Shown here piece by piece: positions 1 through 9,235 of a stretch of 64,000 nt of DNA. Positions within the stretch are counted from its first letter, which is position 1, and each line of letters begins with the position of its first letter. The stretch lies in the NCBI RefSeq assembly GCF_000413855.1, contig NZ_ATGG01000010.1, positions 80,822 to 144,821 on the forward strand. The letters run 5' to 3'. A program made the translations under genes and the position numbers. Origin of the DNA: Acinetobacter gyllenbergii CIP 110306 = MTCC 11365. Its GTDB lineage: Bacteria > Pseudomonadota > Gammaproteobacteria > Pseudomonadales > Moraxellaceae. The notes under the pieces are model-generated. The model ran no database searches. It had not been told where the DNA came from and was given only the letters and a program-made list of their open reading frames with translations.

Positions 1-82
1 ACGCTAGCTGTGTATGGCGTTGCTAGAGATTGTATGCTAGACAAGCTTTTGATAAGAAACTCATAGGAATGGAGTAAAAAAG

Positions 83-499
83 ATGAAAACTAAACATTAT
101 TTAACTGCCGCAGATGTGGAAATTTTGGTTGATGCAGCCTTGCAGTATGCAACTGCACACAGCTTTAATGTCAGCGTGGCAGTTGTCGATGATGGTGGAA
201 CGCTGTTGATGATGAAGCGTATGGATGGTGCATCGGTATTATCGACACAGATTTGCCAAGAAAAAGCACATTCTGCCGCAGTCAGCCGAAGAGCCACCAA
301 GGCATCAGAAGATATGATCCGTGATGGAAAAATTGGCTTTTTAACGATCAATGCAGCAAAAGGCATGTTAGAAGGTGGTGAGCCGATTGTCTATCAAGGG
401 CAGGTTGTTGGGGCTGTTGGGGTTTCAGGCGTGCAATCATTTCAAGATGCAGAAATTGCCCAACATGCAATTCAACATTTTCTAGAGCAACAAGCCTAA
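83..499 (+). CDS. GlcG/HbpS-like (DUF336) protein
   Basis: A 138-residue protein of the GlcG/HbpS family (DUF336), a small cytosolic fold found near glycolate, propanediol and haem-related genes. Members have been linked to haem binding or cofactor-type roles, but the reaction is not defined. Seen here: the family pattern of an N-terminal helix, the segment VSVAVVDDGG, the MKRMDGA turn, and a glycine-rich C-terminal half (EGGEPIVYQGQVVGAVGVSG). There is no signal peptide, whereas secreted HbpS proteins have one. The ATG is preceded by GGAG at 71-74. It is not in an obvious operon; the next gene on this strand starts 100 bp later and encodes an RNA-modifying enzyme, so context does not help. 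Family assignment is confident; function is not. Confidence 0.8.
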   Translation: MKTKHYLTAADVEILVDAALQYATAHSFNVSVAVVDDGGTLLMMKRMDGASVLSTQICQEKAHSAAVSRRATKASEDMIRDGKIGFLTINAAKGMLEGGEPIVYQGQVVGAVGVSGVQSFQDAEIAQHAIQHFLEQQA

Positions 500-599
500 A
501 ACATCTTTTAAATCCGATTCTGGATGAAATATCGAGAGAAACACGAAAAAAAATAGTAAAAATACGTGTCATGCATTGTAATTCAGCGCTAAGCTTTTT

Positions 600-1286
600 A
601 TGATTGCCCGCTTGTTTTCATCCAGTCGTTGGAAGGCTACCTTGAATGATTTTCTAAGTGAACATTTGATTCATCGTGATGAAGATTTTATGGTCATCCA
701 TAAACCTGCAGGCTTACTCACTGTGCCGGGGAAAACACCTGATTTACAAGATTGTTTAATCAATCGTTTATTAGAATTAGAACCAAAAACTTTACTGATT
801 CATCGTTTAGATCGCGATACTTCTGGCATCTTGGTCTTTGGTTTATCCAAATTTGGACAAAGCAATATTTCGCGCCAATTTCAAGATCGTCAAACCTCAA
901 AAATTTATCAAGCTTTGGTTGCTGGCCATTTAGAAGGTCAGGGCACAGTCGATATTCCTGTGATTTATGATCCAAGCCGCCCGCCATTGCATATTGTTGA
1001 TGCTTCCTATCACAAGCCGGCATTAACCGAATGGCAAGCCATCGAACATTTAGAAATTCAAGGGCAAGCTGTAACTCGAGTTAAACTTATTCCGATTACA
1101 GGGCGTTCACATCAGCTTCGTGTGCATATGCAATATTTAGGTCATCCGATTCTAGGCGATACCTTATATGCCACGCCAGAACAGCAACAGCTTTATGCGC
1201 GTTTATGTTTACATGCAACGCAATTGAGCTTTGCACATCCTAAAACAGGTGCACAACTCAGCTTTGATTGTGCAGTACCGTTTTAG
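600..1286 (+). CDS. rluA: 23S rRNA/tRNA pseudouridine synthase RluA
   Basis: Pseudouridine synthase of the RluA subfamily, which in E. coli modifies U746 of 23S rRNA and U32 of several tRNAs. The catalytic aspartate lies in HRLDRDTSG (about D71). The segments GLLTVPG and PITGRSHQLRVHM followed by LGHPILGD match RluA itself more closely than RluB-F. At 228 residues it is close to the 219 of E. coli RluA. No S4 domain precedes the catalytic domain, as expected for RluA. The ATG at 600 lacks a clear ribosome binding site, so the first 15 or so residues are uncertain. rapA follows on the same strand 144 bp later; rapA and rluA are also neighbours in E. coli. Confidence 0.9.
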   Translation: MIARLFSSSRWKATLNDFLSEHLIHRDEDFMVIHKPAGLLTVPGKTPDLQDCLINRLLELEPKTLLIHRLDRDTSGILVFGLSKFGQSNISRQFQDRQTSKIYQALVAGHLEGQGTVDIPVIYDPSRPPLHIVDASYHKPALTEWQAIEHLEIQGQAVTRVKLIPITGRSHQLRVHMQYLGHPILGDTLYATPEQQQLYARLCLHATQLSFAHPKTGAQLSFDCAVPF

Positions 1287-1430
1287 TCTAAAAACTTTTT
1301 TATGAAACACGATGTGATGCACGCTATTTGATTGCGCTTTGTGTCAAAATACATCGTTGAAAACTACATAAAATGCCTTAACTTTTATTTGGGTCAGGGC
1401 ATAAAATATGTAGGCTAACTTGAGATAAAG

Positions 1431-4268
1431 GTGGAAAAATTGCAGCAGTTTGCTATTGGTCAACGTTGGTTATCAGATACTGAAACTGAACTCGGTTTAG
1501 GGGTTCTTATTGATGTAGATGAACGTTCTATCAGCATTTTATTCCCTAAAAGTGATGAAACTCGTGTTTATGCACGTAACAATGCGCCTTTATCTCGCAT
1601 CATCTTTAACGTTAATGATGAAGTCCAAGACCAAGAAGGTATCAAGTGGACGGTTGAGTCGATCGAAGATCGTCATGGCGTACTGCGTTACGATGTGGTT
1701 CGTAGCCTTGAAAATGGTGAACAAGAACATAAGTCACTGAACGAAACCCGTATCGGTGCACAGATCCAGCTGTCAAAACCTTTAGAGCGTCTGTTAGCCA
1801 GCCAAGTTGATTATAAAGAATGGTATGACCTGCGTATTGAAGCGATGTTGTTGCAAGCACAAATGCACACCAGTCCTTTACGTGGTTTTCTTGGTGCGCG
1901 TGTGGGCTTGATTCCACATCAGCTTTATATCGCGCATGAAGTCGGTAAGCGTTTTGCGCCACGTGTCTTGTTAGCGGATGAAGTGGGCCTAGGTAAAACC
2001 ATTGAAGCAGGTTTGATTATTCATCAGCAACTGAAAACAGGGCGTTCAGAACGTATCCTGATTTTAGTACCTGATTCATTGCAATATCAGTGGATGATTG
2101 AAATGCGTCGCCGTTTCAATTTGCAATTCTCTCTGTTTGACTTAACCCGTACTGCTTCGATCAAAGAACATGATCCTGACCTGAATCCATTCTTGACTGA
2201 ACAATGCATTATTGCCAGCGTCGATTTGATGGTTGACCACGATGACTTGCGTGAGCAGGCCATGGAAGCTGGTTTTGATTTATTGGTGGTCGATGAAGCC
2301 CATCATTTGATGTGGAGTGAAGAAGAGGGTGGCAATGATCGTTATGATCTTGTTGAAGAACTCGCTGAACAAACTGCTGGGGTATTATTGCTCACCGCAA
2401 CACCTGAGCAATTAGGCGTTGAAAGTCATTTTGCCCGTCTTCGTTTACTCGATCCACAGCGTTTTAGCAGTCTAGACCGTTTCCTTGATGAAGAAGAGCA
2501 ATATCAACATACTGCAAAAATTGCAGAAGTGTTGATGTCAGATCAAGCATTAACAGAAGAGCATCTTGCTGCACTGGATGGCTTATTGGGTCATCGTATT
2601 GATGATCAGCCTGAACAGCGTATGCGTGCGATTCACGAATTATTGGACCGTCACGGCACAGGTCGTATCTTGTTCCGTAACACCCGTGAAGCGATTCAAG
2701 GCTTCCCAGGTCGTGATTGCCAGCCAGCACCTTTGCCAGCACCAGAAGACTGGTCATTTGACGGCAAAATGCGTGAGCAAATGTGGCCTGAAGAAGGTCA
2801 ACTCGATGGCGCATGGATGGAAAATGATCCGCGTGTGCCTTGGTTGATGGAAGTGCTGCGCAAAGATTTAAAACACAAAAAAGTGTTGTTGATTGCACGC
2901 AGCGGGCCAGTGGTAGAAGCATTGGAAAATGTTCTACGTTTACATGCGGGTATTCGTACCGCAATGTTCCATGAGGGCATGAGTTTATTAGAGCGTGACC
3001 AAGCTGCGGCATATTTTGCGGAAGATAGTTATGGCGCTCAAATCCTATTGTGTTCAGAAATTGGTTCGGAAGGGCGTAACTTCCAGTTTGCCAGTGATTT
3101 GATCTTATTTGATCTGCCTGCAAACCCTGACGTATTGGAACAACGAATTGGCCGTCTGGACCGTATTGGTCAGGAAAATCGTATTCAAATTCATGTGCCG
3201 TATTTGATGGGCACAGCACAAGAACGTATGTTCCGTTGGTATAACGAAGCACTTAATATTTTCAGCAGTATTTCTCCGACGGCGCAAACGCTACAAGAGA
3301 ACTTTATTGTTGAATTAAAAGATTGCTTATTGGCAGACCAAGGCCAGACGTTTGAAGATTTACTTGAAGAAGTCAATGTACAGCGTCAAGCATTAGAAGC
3401 TGAACTACAAGCGGGTCGTGACCGTTTGCTCGAGTACAACTCGTGTCGTCCAGTCGTTGCGCAGGGCATTGTACAAGCGCTTGAAGATTATGATGACAAC
3501 ACCACTTTGCCAATGTTTGTGAAGCGTTTCATGTCATCCACCAATATTGACTTTGATGAGCAAAGCAATGGTACGGTGATCATCAAGCCGACTGATCAGA
3601 TGCAAGTTCAAGGCATTAGCTTGGATGAAGAGGGCATGACGGCGACCTTCTATCGTGATCAGGCACAAATTCGTGAAGATGCGCAATATTTGACTTTGGA
3701 ACATCCGTTTATTGAAAGTGTGATGGAAATGATCCGCACACAATCATTCGGTAGTACCAATGTGGCCTTATTGAAATCGAATGCACTAAAACAAGGTTCA
3801 GTCTTGTTGGAAGTGTGGTTTAAGGTTGATGTGGTTGCACCGAAGGCATTGAACTTGCCATCAAGCTTACCGAAGCAATTGATTCGTGTATTGCTCAGTG
3901 AAAATGGTCAGGATTTATCGACCAAGATTGATCCAAGTATTTTACGTCCATACCTGCATCATCTAGATGGTAATAGTTGCCGTCAAGTGGTGAAAGCACG
4001 CCGTGAAGTGATTGAGTCACGTTATGCGCAAGCTTTAGAGATTGCGAAAGGATCATTGCCAGAATTAATGCAGCAGGCTAAAGAGCACTACAGTGGTAAA
4101 TGGCAGTATGAAATTGACCGTTTAAGCTATCTCAAGCAATTTAACCCAAGCATTCGCCAAGATGAAATTGAGCGCTTACAGAAATTCCAGAAAGAAGGCT
4201 TAGGTCTACTAGATGGTCTGTCTGTGACACCAGAGGCAATTCAAGTGTTGGTTGTGGTTAAGCCTTAA
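1431..4268 (+). CDS. rapA: RNA polymerase-associated ATPase RapA
   Basis: Swi2/Snf2-family ATPase that binds RNA polymerase and helps recycle it after termination. Its 945 residues compare with 968 in E. coli. Visible parts: an N-terminal Tudor-like region (residues 1-110), Walker A in DEVGLGKTIEAG near residue 182, the DEAHH box near residue 288, motif III LLTATP, and the helicase C-terminal motifs GSEGRNFQFA and QRIGRLDRIGQ. The start is GTG at 1431, preceded by GAGATAAAG; the next candidate, TTG at 1440, is less well placed. A strong bidirectional terminator follows at 4282-4313 and is shared with the convergent dps gene. Confidence 0.96.
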   Translation: MEKLQQFAIGQRWLSDTETELGLGVLIDVDERSISILFPKSDETRVYARNNAPLSRIIFNVNDEVQDQEGIKWTVESIEDRHGVLRYDVVRSLENGEQEHKSLNETRIGAQIQLSKPLERLLASQVDYKEWYDLRIEAMLLQAQMHTSPLRGFLGARVGLIPHQLYIAHEVGKRFAPRVLLADEVGLGKTIEAGLIIHQQLKTGRSERILILVPDSLQYQWMIEMRRRFNLQFSLFDLTRTASIKEHDPDLNPFLTEQCIIASVDLMVDHDDLREQAMEAGFDLLVVDEAHHLMWSEEEGGNDRYDLVEELAEQTAGVLLLTATPEQLGVESHFARLRLLDPQRFSSLDRFLDEEEQYQHTAKIAEVLMSDQALTEEHLAALDGLLGHRIDDQPEQRMRAIHELLDRHGTGRILFRNTREAIQGFPGRDCQPAPLPAPEDWSFDGKMREQMWPEEGQLDGAWMENDPRVPWLMEVLRKDLKHKKVLLIARSGPVVEALENVLRLHAGIRTAMFHEGMSLLERDQAAAYFAEDSYGAQILLCSEIGSEGRNFQFASDLILFDLPANPDVLEQRIGRLDRIGQENRIQIHVPYLMGTAQERMFRWYNEALNIFSSISPTAQTLQENFIVELKDCLLADQGQTFEDLLEEVNVQRQALEAELQAGRDRLLEYNSCRPVVAQGIVQALEDYDDNTTLPMFVKRFMSSTNIDFDEQSNGTVIIKPTDQMQVQGISLDEEGMTATFYRDQAQIREDAQYLTLEHPFIESVMEMIRTQSFGSTNVALLKSNALKQGSVLLEVWFKVDVVAPKALNLPSSLPKQLIRVLLSENGQDLSTKIDPSILRPYLHHLDGNSCRQVVKARREVIESRYAQALEIAKGSLPELMQQAKEHYSGKWQYEIDRLSYLKQFNPSIRQDEIERLQKFQKEGLGLLDGLSVTPEAIQVLVVVKP

Positions 4269-4281
4269 TTGCAACAGTAAT

Positions 4282-4313
4282 AAAAAAGAGGACAACAAAG
4301 GTCCTCTTTTTTT
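4282..4313. terminator. Bidirectional rho-independent terminator (rapA/dps)
   Basis: GAGGAC/GTCCTC stem with a 7-nt loop. It is flanked by an A run and a T run that extend the helix and give a U tail on both strands. It lies between the convergent rapA and dps genes. Confidence 0.85.
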
Positions 4314-4323
4314 GTCTATTGAT

Positions 4324-4818
4324 TTAGTGATCAATATTGGCTTCCAAAAACCATAGGTACTGATCTAGATCCTCGAGTGCTGCATGGATAATATCTTCAG
4401 AAATTGGGTCTTGAATTTCGTCAATGGTATCGCGTAGATGGTTGGCGACCACACCATAACGATCAGCCAATTCTTTAAGATGATCTTGTACCGCATGAAT
4501 GGCAACAGGGTATGGCTTGAGATGTGAGGTTTCAGCAACCGTTTGGGTTGTTCCGAGCGCTGTTCCACCGATCTGTACCGCACGTTCTGCGACGTTATCC
4601 AAATGGGTGATTAATGAAGTACGGAAGGTATCTAACATTTCATGCACTGCAATAAAGTTGCTACCCCGCATGTTCCAATGCGCCTGCTTGGTCAATAAGG
4701 ACAGGTCAATCAGGTTAGCAAGGATTTGATTTAAAATTTTTACTGTGGACTCTTTAATTGAGTCATCTAAATTATTACGTGTATATACTTTTAAAGCTTT
4801 CGCTGTTGAAGAATTCAT
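4324..4818 (-). CDS. dps: Dps ferritin-like DNA-binding protein
   Basis: Dps mini-ferritin: a dodecamer that oxidises Fe(II) with peroxide, stores ferric iron and coats DNA in stress or stationary phase. The ferroxidase-site pattern KQAHWNMRG followed by AVHEMLD is intact, with the inter-subunit histidine and aspartate ligands. The segment AERAVQIGG and the C-terminal [11 protein letters not shown] are typical. The reading frame is open up to a TTG at 4833, but the five codons after it contain the sequence TGAGGT, which is an ideal ribosome binding site for the ATG at 4818. I therefore start there (164 residues). The short N-terminal tail has few lysines, so DNA binding may be weaker than in E. 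coli Dps. It converges on rapA. Confidence 0.93.
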   Translation of the reverse strand: MNSSTAKALKVYTRNNLDDSIKESTVKILNQILANLIDLSLLTKQAHWNMRGSNFIAVHEMLDTFRTSLITHLDNVAERAVQIGGTALGTTQTVAETSHLKPYPVAIHAVQDHLKELADRYGVVANHLRDTIDEIQDPISEDIIHAALEDLDQYLWFLEANIDH

Positions 4819-5035
4819 AGTTACCTCATTCAATTATAATGTGATGAAACATCGTGAATAAAAACCATTCATTTCATGACTAGCTTATCGCTTGAATCGA
4901 GGCTTGAGTGTTTTCGTTGTCTAGGCTTTTGTAAGTTTACTTATCATCAATTTTGTTTTTGATTTTATTGGTTTTGATTCAGATGGAATGATGCTTCCAT
5001 CTGTTAGACTTCTTTTAGAATTGTTAATAAATGGC

Positions 5036-6052
5036 TTAAATGAGTCCTGCATCCTTACATTCCAATTTGATATAGGCATAGAAAATAGGCGCAACAATCA
5101 GACCGCTGAGTCCAAAAATCGACTCAAAAATCAGCATCGCCAATAACACTTCCCAAGCACTGGCATTGATTTTGGTACCAATGATTTTGGCATTGACGAA
5201 GTATTCCAGCTTATGAATGATCACCAGATAGGCCAATGCGATGGCTGCCACAGACAGGGAGATGGTCAAACCCGCCATAATGATCAAGGTATTTGAAATC
5301 AAATTGCCAATAATCGGCAGTAGACCAAAAATAAAGGTCAGAATGGTTAGTGTTTTGGCAAAAGGTAAATGGATATTGAAGATCGGCAGAACGATAAAGA
5401 CAAAGATCATAAACAATACGGTATTGATCAGTGAAATTTTCACTTGAGCAAAGACCACATTTTTAAAAGAAACAGAAAGCTTCTGAATACGATGCAGCAC
5501 AGCTGCTTTAAATGCAGGTTGTGGTGCATGTTGTTTAAAATTCTGGATCGACACCAAAATCCCGACAATCAGACCAATCACCATCGTCGCCAGATTATGC
5601 AGAATATCGGTCCCTGTATTTTTGACGATCGAAATATTATTTTTGATAAAAGACAGAATCTGATTCTTGATATCCGCCACGCTATGCGGCAAATAACCCG
5701 GCAGGTAATGACTCATTTCCTCTTGGAATTTAATCAGCGTTTGATCGATCTTAAAGTTAAAAGAATTCAGTCCAGTCCCTTTTAAATCATAGATCACAAA
5801 GCTAATTAAACTGGTAATAAAAAAGCCAATCAGGAAGGTGGTTAAAATACCCAGAATAATACTGATAAAGATACGTGCGCGTTGACCATCAATATGTTTT
5901 TCAACAATTGAACTTAAACTGTTAATAATTTCAAAGACCAGAAAACCTGCAAAAAAACTCGGAAGTAAATGCAGGGGAATGACCATCATTAAAAACAAAG
6001 CCATCAGGATAAAGCTGGCGATGATACTTTGACGGTCATTGAGTAGATTCAT
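5036..6052 (-). CDS. AI-2E/PerM family membrane protein
   Basis: Integral membrane protein of 338 residues in the AI-2E (PerM/TqsA/YdiK) family. Members have been proposed as exporters of autoinducer-2 or as Na+/H+ antiporters, so the substrate is open. Seen: two N-terminal transmembrane helices, a third near residue 65-85, a soluble amphipathic middle segment (residues 95-150), and a cluster of C-terminal helices. These include the family-typical FGLLPIIGN segment and a final helix around FGLSGLIVAPIFYAY. ATG start at 6052. It stands alone, with dps downstream and the desT regulator upstream, both on the same strand but well separated. Confidence 0.8.
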   Translation of the reverse strand: MNLLNDRQSIIASFILMALFLMMVIPLHLLPSFFAGFLVFEIINSLSSIVEKHIDGQRARIFISIILGILTTFLIGFFITSLISFVIYDLKGTGLNSFNFKIDQTLIKFQEEMSHYLPGYLPHSVADIKNQILSFIKNNISIVKNTGTDILHNLATMVIGLIVGILVSIQNFKQHAPQPAFKAAVLHRIQKLSVSFKNVVFAQVKISLINTVLFMIFVFIVLPIFNIHLPFAKTLTILTFIFGLLPIIGNLISNTLIIMAGLTISLSVAAIALAYLVIIHKLEYFVNAKIIGTKINASAWEVLLAMLIFESIFGLSGLIVAPIFYAYIKLECKDAGLI

Positions 6053-6133
6053 GATCTAGATGCCTAGTTTAAGTTGTTGTTATGTTAAAGAACAAACATA
6101 TGATTTTGATGACATCTATCCTATTGTGCTGCG

Positions 6134-6180
6134 ATCAATTAATCAATTAATCAATTAATCAATTAATCAATTAATCAATT
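6134..6180. repeat. 8-bp tandem repeat (ATCAATTA)x5.9
   Basis: Almost six perfect head-to-tail copies of ATCAATTA (47 bp) between the perM-like gene and the regulator. The last ten bases form the stop codon and final codons of the regulator gene (minus strand). As the unit is 8 bp, copy-number change would alter spacing but not the protein, since the stop codon lies in the first copy read. Confidence 0.95.
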
Positions 6181-6866
6181 TCCATTTCATTGATATGACG
6201 CGCGCCTTCTAGAATCATACGAATCATGACCATGGTTTGTTCTGCCACTTCAGTGCGTTGTTCCGCAGGCAGATCCAGCACTTTTGCGCCCATGTTGAAC
6301 ACCAATTGCGTAATAGCTTTGGCTGCAAGATCAGCATGACTGAGCTTACTGTTATTCAAACGTTCTAAACGAATCAGGTCTTCTTGCAGCTCTTGCTGAA
6401 AGAAGTTGAGTTGACGGTCAACCGCTGCTTTATACGAAGTAGAACCCGTGTAGCCTTCGCGTAATAACAAACTCAGATTGCCTTCGTCGGTATTCAATTG
6501 TTGAATAAACACTTCGACTGAACTACGGATAATGCTTTGCTGCTTTGAAGCCTGTAAACGCGCTTCACGAATAATACGGCGAAGTACCAAGCCAGATTGA
6601 TCAATCAAGGCAATTGCCAGTTCATCAATGTCTTTAAAATGACGATAGAAACTATTTGGTGCAATACCTGCTTCGCGTGCAATCTCACGTAAGCTGAGTG
6701 AGGCGATACTTTTTTGTGGGCCAATCAAGTTGAGCGTGGCTTGAAACAACTCTTCTTTGGTAATGGTTGCTTTTCTACCTACTGAGCGCACAGGAGTTTT
6801 CATAGGAATGACATCTTGTTCGTTTAAGTTGTCATGGCCGAGTGGTAAAAAAGAAGAATGAACCAT
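6171..6866 (-). CDS. desT: TetR-family regulator of desaturation, DesT/FabR-like
   Basis: TetR repressor closely resembling E. coli FabR and Pseudomonas DesT, which sense the saturated/unsaturated acyl-CoA ratio. The DNA-binding helix-turn-helix reads SLSLREIAREAGIAPNSFYR, followed by HFKDIDELA, near-identical to the FabR motif. The divergent neighbours encode an oxidoreductase (desC) and an acyl desaturase (desB), the same arrangement as in P. aeruginosa, which supports the assignment. The start is uncertain. A TTG at 6875 opens the frame, an ATG at 6866 gives 231 residues, and an ATG at 6803 gives 210 residues and aligns best with FabR. None has a convincing ribosome binding site. The 3' end runs into the 8-bp tandem repeat. 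Confidence 0.85.
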   Translation of the reverse strand: MVHSSFLPLGHDNLNEQDVIPMKTPVRSVGRKATITKEELFQATLNLIGPQKSIASLSLREIAREAGIAPNSFYRHFKDIDELAIALIDQSGLVLRRIIREARLQASKQQSIIRSSVEVFIQQLNTDEGNLSLLLREGYTGSTSYKAAVDRQLNFFQQELQEDLIRLERLNNSKLSHADLAAKAITQLVFNMGAKVLDLPAEQRTEVAEQTMVMIRMILEGARHINEMEID

Positions 6867-6944
6867 TGTTTTCAATATATAAGTAAGCTACTCGGGATTA
6901 TAACGATTGTCTGTGGACTTGTGAAATGTAAATTCTTATACGAG

Positions 6945-6976
6945 TGTATATACAAATATATATACATATGTATAAT
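6945..6976 (+). promoter_or_regulatory. Candidate desC promoter with DesT operator
   Basis: An interrupted palindrome, TGTATATA-N6-TATATACA (6945-6966), is followed at once by a consensus -10 box TATAAT (6971-6976). It lies in the gap between the divergent desT and desC genes, where DesT is expected to bind. Transcription from here would start near 6983, which rules out the upstream GTG (6944) and ATG (6968) as desC starts. Low-complexity AT sequence forms palindromes easily, so this is tentative. Confidence 0.45.
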
Positions 6977-7006
6977 AATTGGGAAACAACCAGAGTAAAC
7001 CTGCTC

Positions 7007-8074
7007 ATGCAAGCAATTGAAAAGAGAAATTCTCTATTTAATTCGTTGGCTCACAGTGTGATGAACAGCCATGACGCCAATTTTTGGTTACAGAAAATCA
7101 ATCCATTGTGGTCCATTAATCAGTCTCTAGCCAAAATCGTAAAAAAACAAATCGTGGCAAAAGACACCGTCAGTCTTATTCTGCAATGCAACCGACATGT
7201 TGCTCGTGGTGTTGCTGGGCAGCATCACCCTGTGACGGTTGATATTGCGGGTCGTCACTATGAGCGTACTTATAGTTTGATGCAGGTGGATGCTGATCAT
7301 CTCTGTTTAACCGTGAAAAAAGTGGATCAAGGCTTAGTCAGTTCGTGGTTGGTTGAAGGCAGCCAAACTGGGGATATCTTACGTTTGGGCCAACCTTATG
7401 GTGAGATGCAGCAGACCGTTGTGACTCCTCATTTAGTATTGTTGGCAGCGGGGAGTGGTATCACACCAATGCTAAGTTTGATTGAAGCGTTATGTCAGTC
7501 AAAACAATTGAATACAACATCCGTCCAGTTGATGTATTGGGTGAAAACCCATGCAGATGCAGCTTATGCAGAATATCTGAAAGAAGTATCTGAAAATTTT
7601 TCAAACTTTAGTTATCAAATTTTTTATACCCAAGAACAAGATCAACGTTTAAATCAAAGCCATGTTGATCAAATCAGTGGTTTAGCTGAAAGCACAGTCT
7701 ATGCTTGCGGACCATCTGGTTTTGCGGCAACAGCAGAAAGCCTATTTCAACAGGCTGCAGCCTTACAAACTGAAGCTTTTAGCTTGAGTCAATTTGATGT
7801 GGATGCCACAGATACGGGCTTTGTGAATGTTACGTTGACGCAGTCGAATAAAACCCTTGCTATTCCTAAAGGGCAATCGATTCTATCGAGCTTAGAACAT
7901 CAAGGCATCAAGCCAAATCATGGTTGCCGTATGGGGATTTGTAATAAATGTGCCTGTAATAAAGCACAAGGCGCGACCAAAAATTTATTGAATGGTGCTG
8001 CCAATAATGAACCAACACAGTTACTAAAAATTTGTGTCAATTCAGCCCAGTCTGATCTTGTGATTGATCTATAA
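7007..8074 (+). CDS. desC: Ferredoxin-type NAD(P)H oxidoreductase for desaturase (DesC-like)
   Basis: Electron donor for the adjacent acyl desaturase. Domains: an FAD-binding ferredoxin-reductase domain (SLMQ segment following the YERTYS-type FAD motif), an NAD-binding domain (LLAAGSGITPMLSLIEAL and YACGPSGF), and a C-terminal plant-type 2Fe-2S ferredoxin domain with Cys about 307, 312, 315 (CRMGICNKC) and about 343. I start at the ATG at 7007 (355 residues, MQAIEKRNS) because it fits the family length and the proposed -10 box lies between the earlier candidate starts and this one. It is followed after 14 bp by desB and is probably co-transcribed with it under DesT control. Confidence 0.88.
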   Translation: MQAIEKRNSLFNSLAHSVMNSHDANFWLQKINPLWSINQSLAKIVKKQIVAKDTVSLILQCNRHVARGVAGQHHPVTVDIAGRHYERTYSLMQVDADHLCLTVKKVDQGLVSSWLVEGSQTGDILRLGQPYGEMQQTVVTPHLVLLAAGSGITPMLSLIEALCQSKQLNTTSVQLMYWVKTHADAAYAEYLKEVSENFSNFSYQIFYTQEQDQRLNQSHVDQISGLAESTVYACGPSGFAATAESLFQQAAALQTEAFSLSQFDVDATDTGFVNVTLTQSNKTLAIPKGQSILSSLEHQGIKPNHGCRMGICNKCACNKAQGATKNLLNGAANNEPTQLLKICVNSAQSDLVIDL

Positions 8075-8088
8075 GAGAGTAATTGATT

Positions 8089-9183
8089 ATGAACATGCCT
8101 GTTAAGATGGAATTTTTTAAAAATCCCAAAAATCGTGATTTAACTGCTGCAGAATTAGATGCTTTTGCTCGTGAACTGGATCAAATCAAACAAGAAGTAT
8201 TAGACGATTTAGGCGAGAAAGATGCCAAATATATCCGCCGCGTCTATTCCACCATTCGTTATAGCAGTTTGGCTGGGCGCGCTTGTTTGTTTCTAGGCTG
8301 GTTTCCGCCAGCTTGGTTGCTCGGGACAGGCTTGCTCGGTTTCGCCAAAATAATGGAAAACATGGAGTTGGGTCATAATGTTATGCATGGTCAATATGAC
8401 TGGATGAATGATCCGAAGTTCAATGGTCAAACCTATGAGTGGGATACAGTCGGAACCTCAGATAACTGGCGTCAAACCCATAACTATAAGCATCATACCT
8501 ATACCAATGTAAAAGGTATGGATGATGATGTCGGTTATGGCGTATTCCGTTTGTTCCCTGAACAACGCTGGTCGAAATTCACTTTAATTCAGCCGATGTA
8601 TATCGTGCCATTCAGTCTGCTGTTCCAATGGGGAGTTGCAGTGCAAAACCTTGAATTAGGTAAAGTACTGTATAAGCGTAAAACCATGGCGCAATTCAAG
8701 CGTGAATGGCAGCCTGCGCAAAAGAAAATCCTTAAGCAAATGTTTAAGGACTATGTGTTTTTTCCATTAATTGCTGGCCCTGCTGCGATTCCAGTATTTA
8801 CTGGCAATTTGGTGGCGAACGGGATTCGCAATGTCTGGACCTTCAGTATTATTTTCTGTGGTCACTTTACCAAAGATGTTGAAGTATTTCCGAAAGCGGT
8901 ATTAGAAAATGAAAGCCGTGGGCATTGGTATATGCGTCAGATCCGTGGTTCATCCAATCTGACTGGTTCAGAAGCCTTTCATATCTTAACGGGGCATTTG
9001 AGCCATCAAATTGAGCATCATTTATTCCCTGATATTCCTGCACGTCGCTATCGTCAAGTTGCACCGAAAGTACAGGCGGTGTGTGAAAAATATGGGTTGC
9101 ATTATAACAATGCCAGCTTTGTGAAGCAGTTTGGTGAAGTGGTCGGGCGTATTTTTAAATACGCACTGCCTTTTAAAAAGTAA
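8089..9183 (+). CDS. desB: Acyl-CoA/fatty acid desaturase (DesB-like)
   Basis: Membrane-bound di-iron fatty acid desaturase, probably acting on saturated acyl chains at the inner membrane with electrons from DesC. Three histidine boxes are visible: HNVMH near residue 96, HNYKHH near residue 131-135, and GHLSHQIEHHLFPDIP near residue 302-315. Hydrophobic segments lie around residues 65-85 and 165-195. The ATG at 8089 is preceded by AAGAGAG; an upstream in-frame TTG at 8083 is not needed. 364 residues, normal for the family. A terminator follows at 9196-9232. Confidence 0.92.
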   Translation: MNMPVKMEFFKNPKNRDLTAAELDAFARELDQIKQEVLDDLGEKDAKYIRRVYSTIRYSSLAGRACLFLGWFPPAWLLGTGLLGFAKIMENMELGHNVMHGQYDWMNDPKFNGQTYEWDTVGTSDNWRQTHNYKHHTYTNVKGMDDDVGYGVFRLFPEQRWSKFTLIQPMYIVPFSLLFQWGVAVQNLELGKVLYKRKTMAQFKREWQPAQKKILKQMFKDYVFFPLIAGPAAIPVFTGNLVANGIRNVWTFSIIFCGHFTKDVEVFPKAVLENESRGHWYMRQIRGSSNLTGSEAFHILTGHLSHQIEHHLFPDIPARRYRQVAPKVQAVCEKYGLHYNNASFVKQFGEVVGRIFKYALPFKK

Positions 9184-9195
9184 GCCATAAGGTTG

Positions 9196-9232
9196 AAAAA
9201 AGCCCTGAATACATTTGCTTCAGGGCTTTTTT
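9196..9232. terminator. Bidirectional terminator (desB / DUF4442 gene)
   Basis: AAAAAAGCCCTGAA paired with TTCAGGGCTTTTTT around a 9-nt loop, between convergent genes. Both strands give a U tail. Confidence 0.88.
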
Positions 9233-9235
9233 ATT

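Noticed and set aside
2464..3252. 262-codon open frame on the minus strand
   Set aside because: Lies wholly inside rapA, whose motifs and codon use are clear; no ribosome binding site or homology-like features.
4819..4833. TTG start for dps
   Set aside because: The five extra codons contain the ribosome binding site for the ATG at 4818.
6134..6180. CRISPR-like repeat
   Set aside because: Units are directly adjacent with no spacers; a simple tandem repeat.
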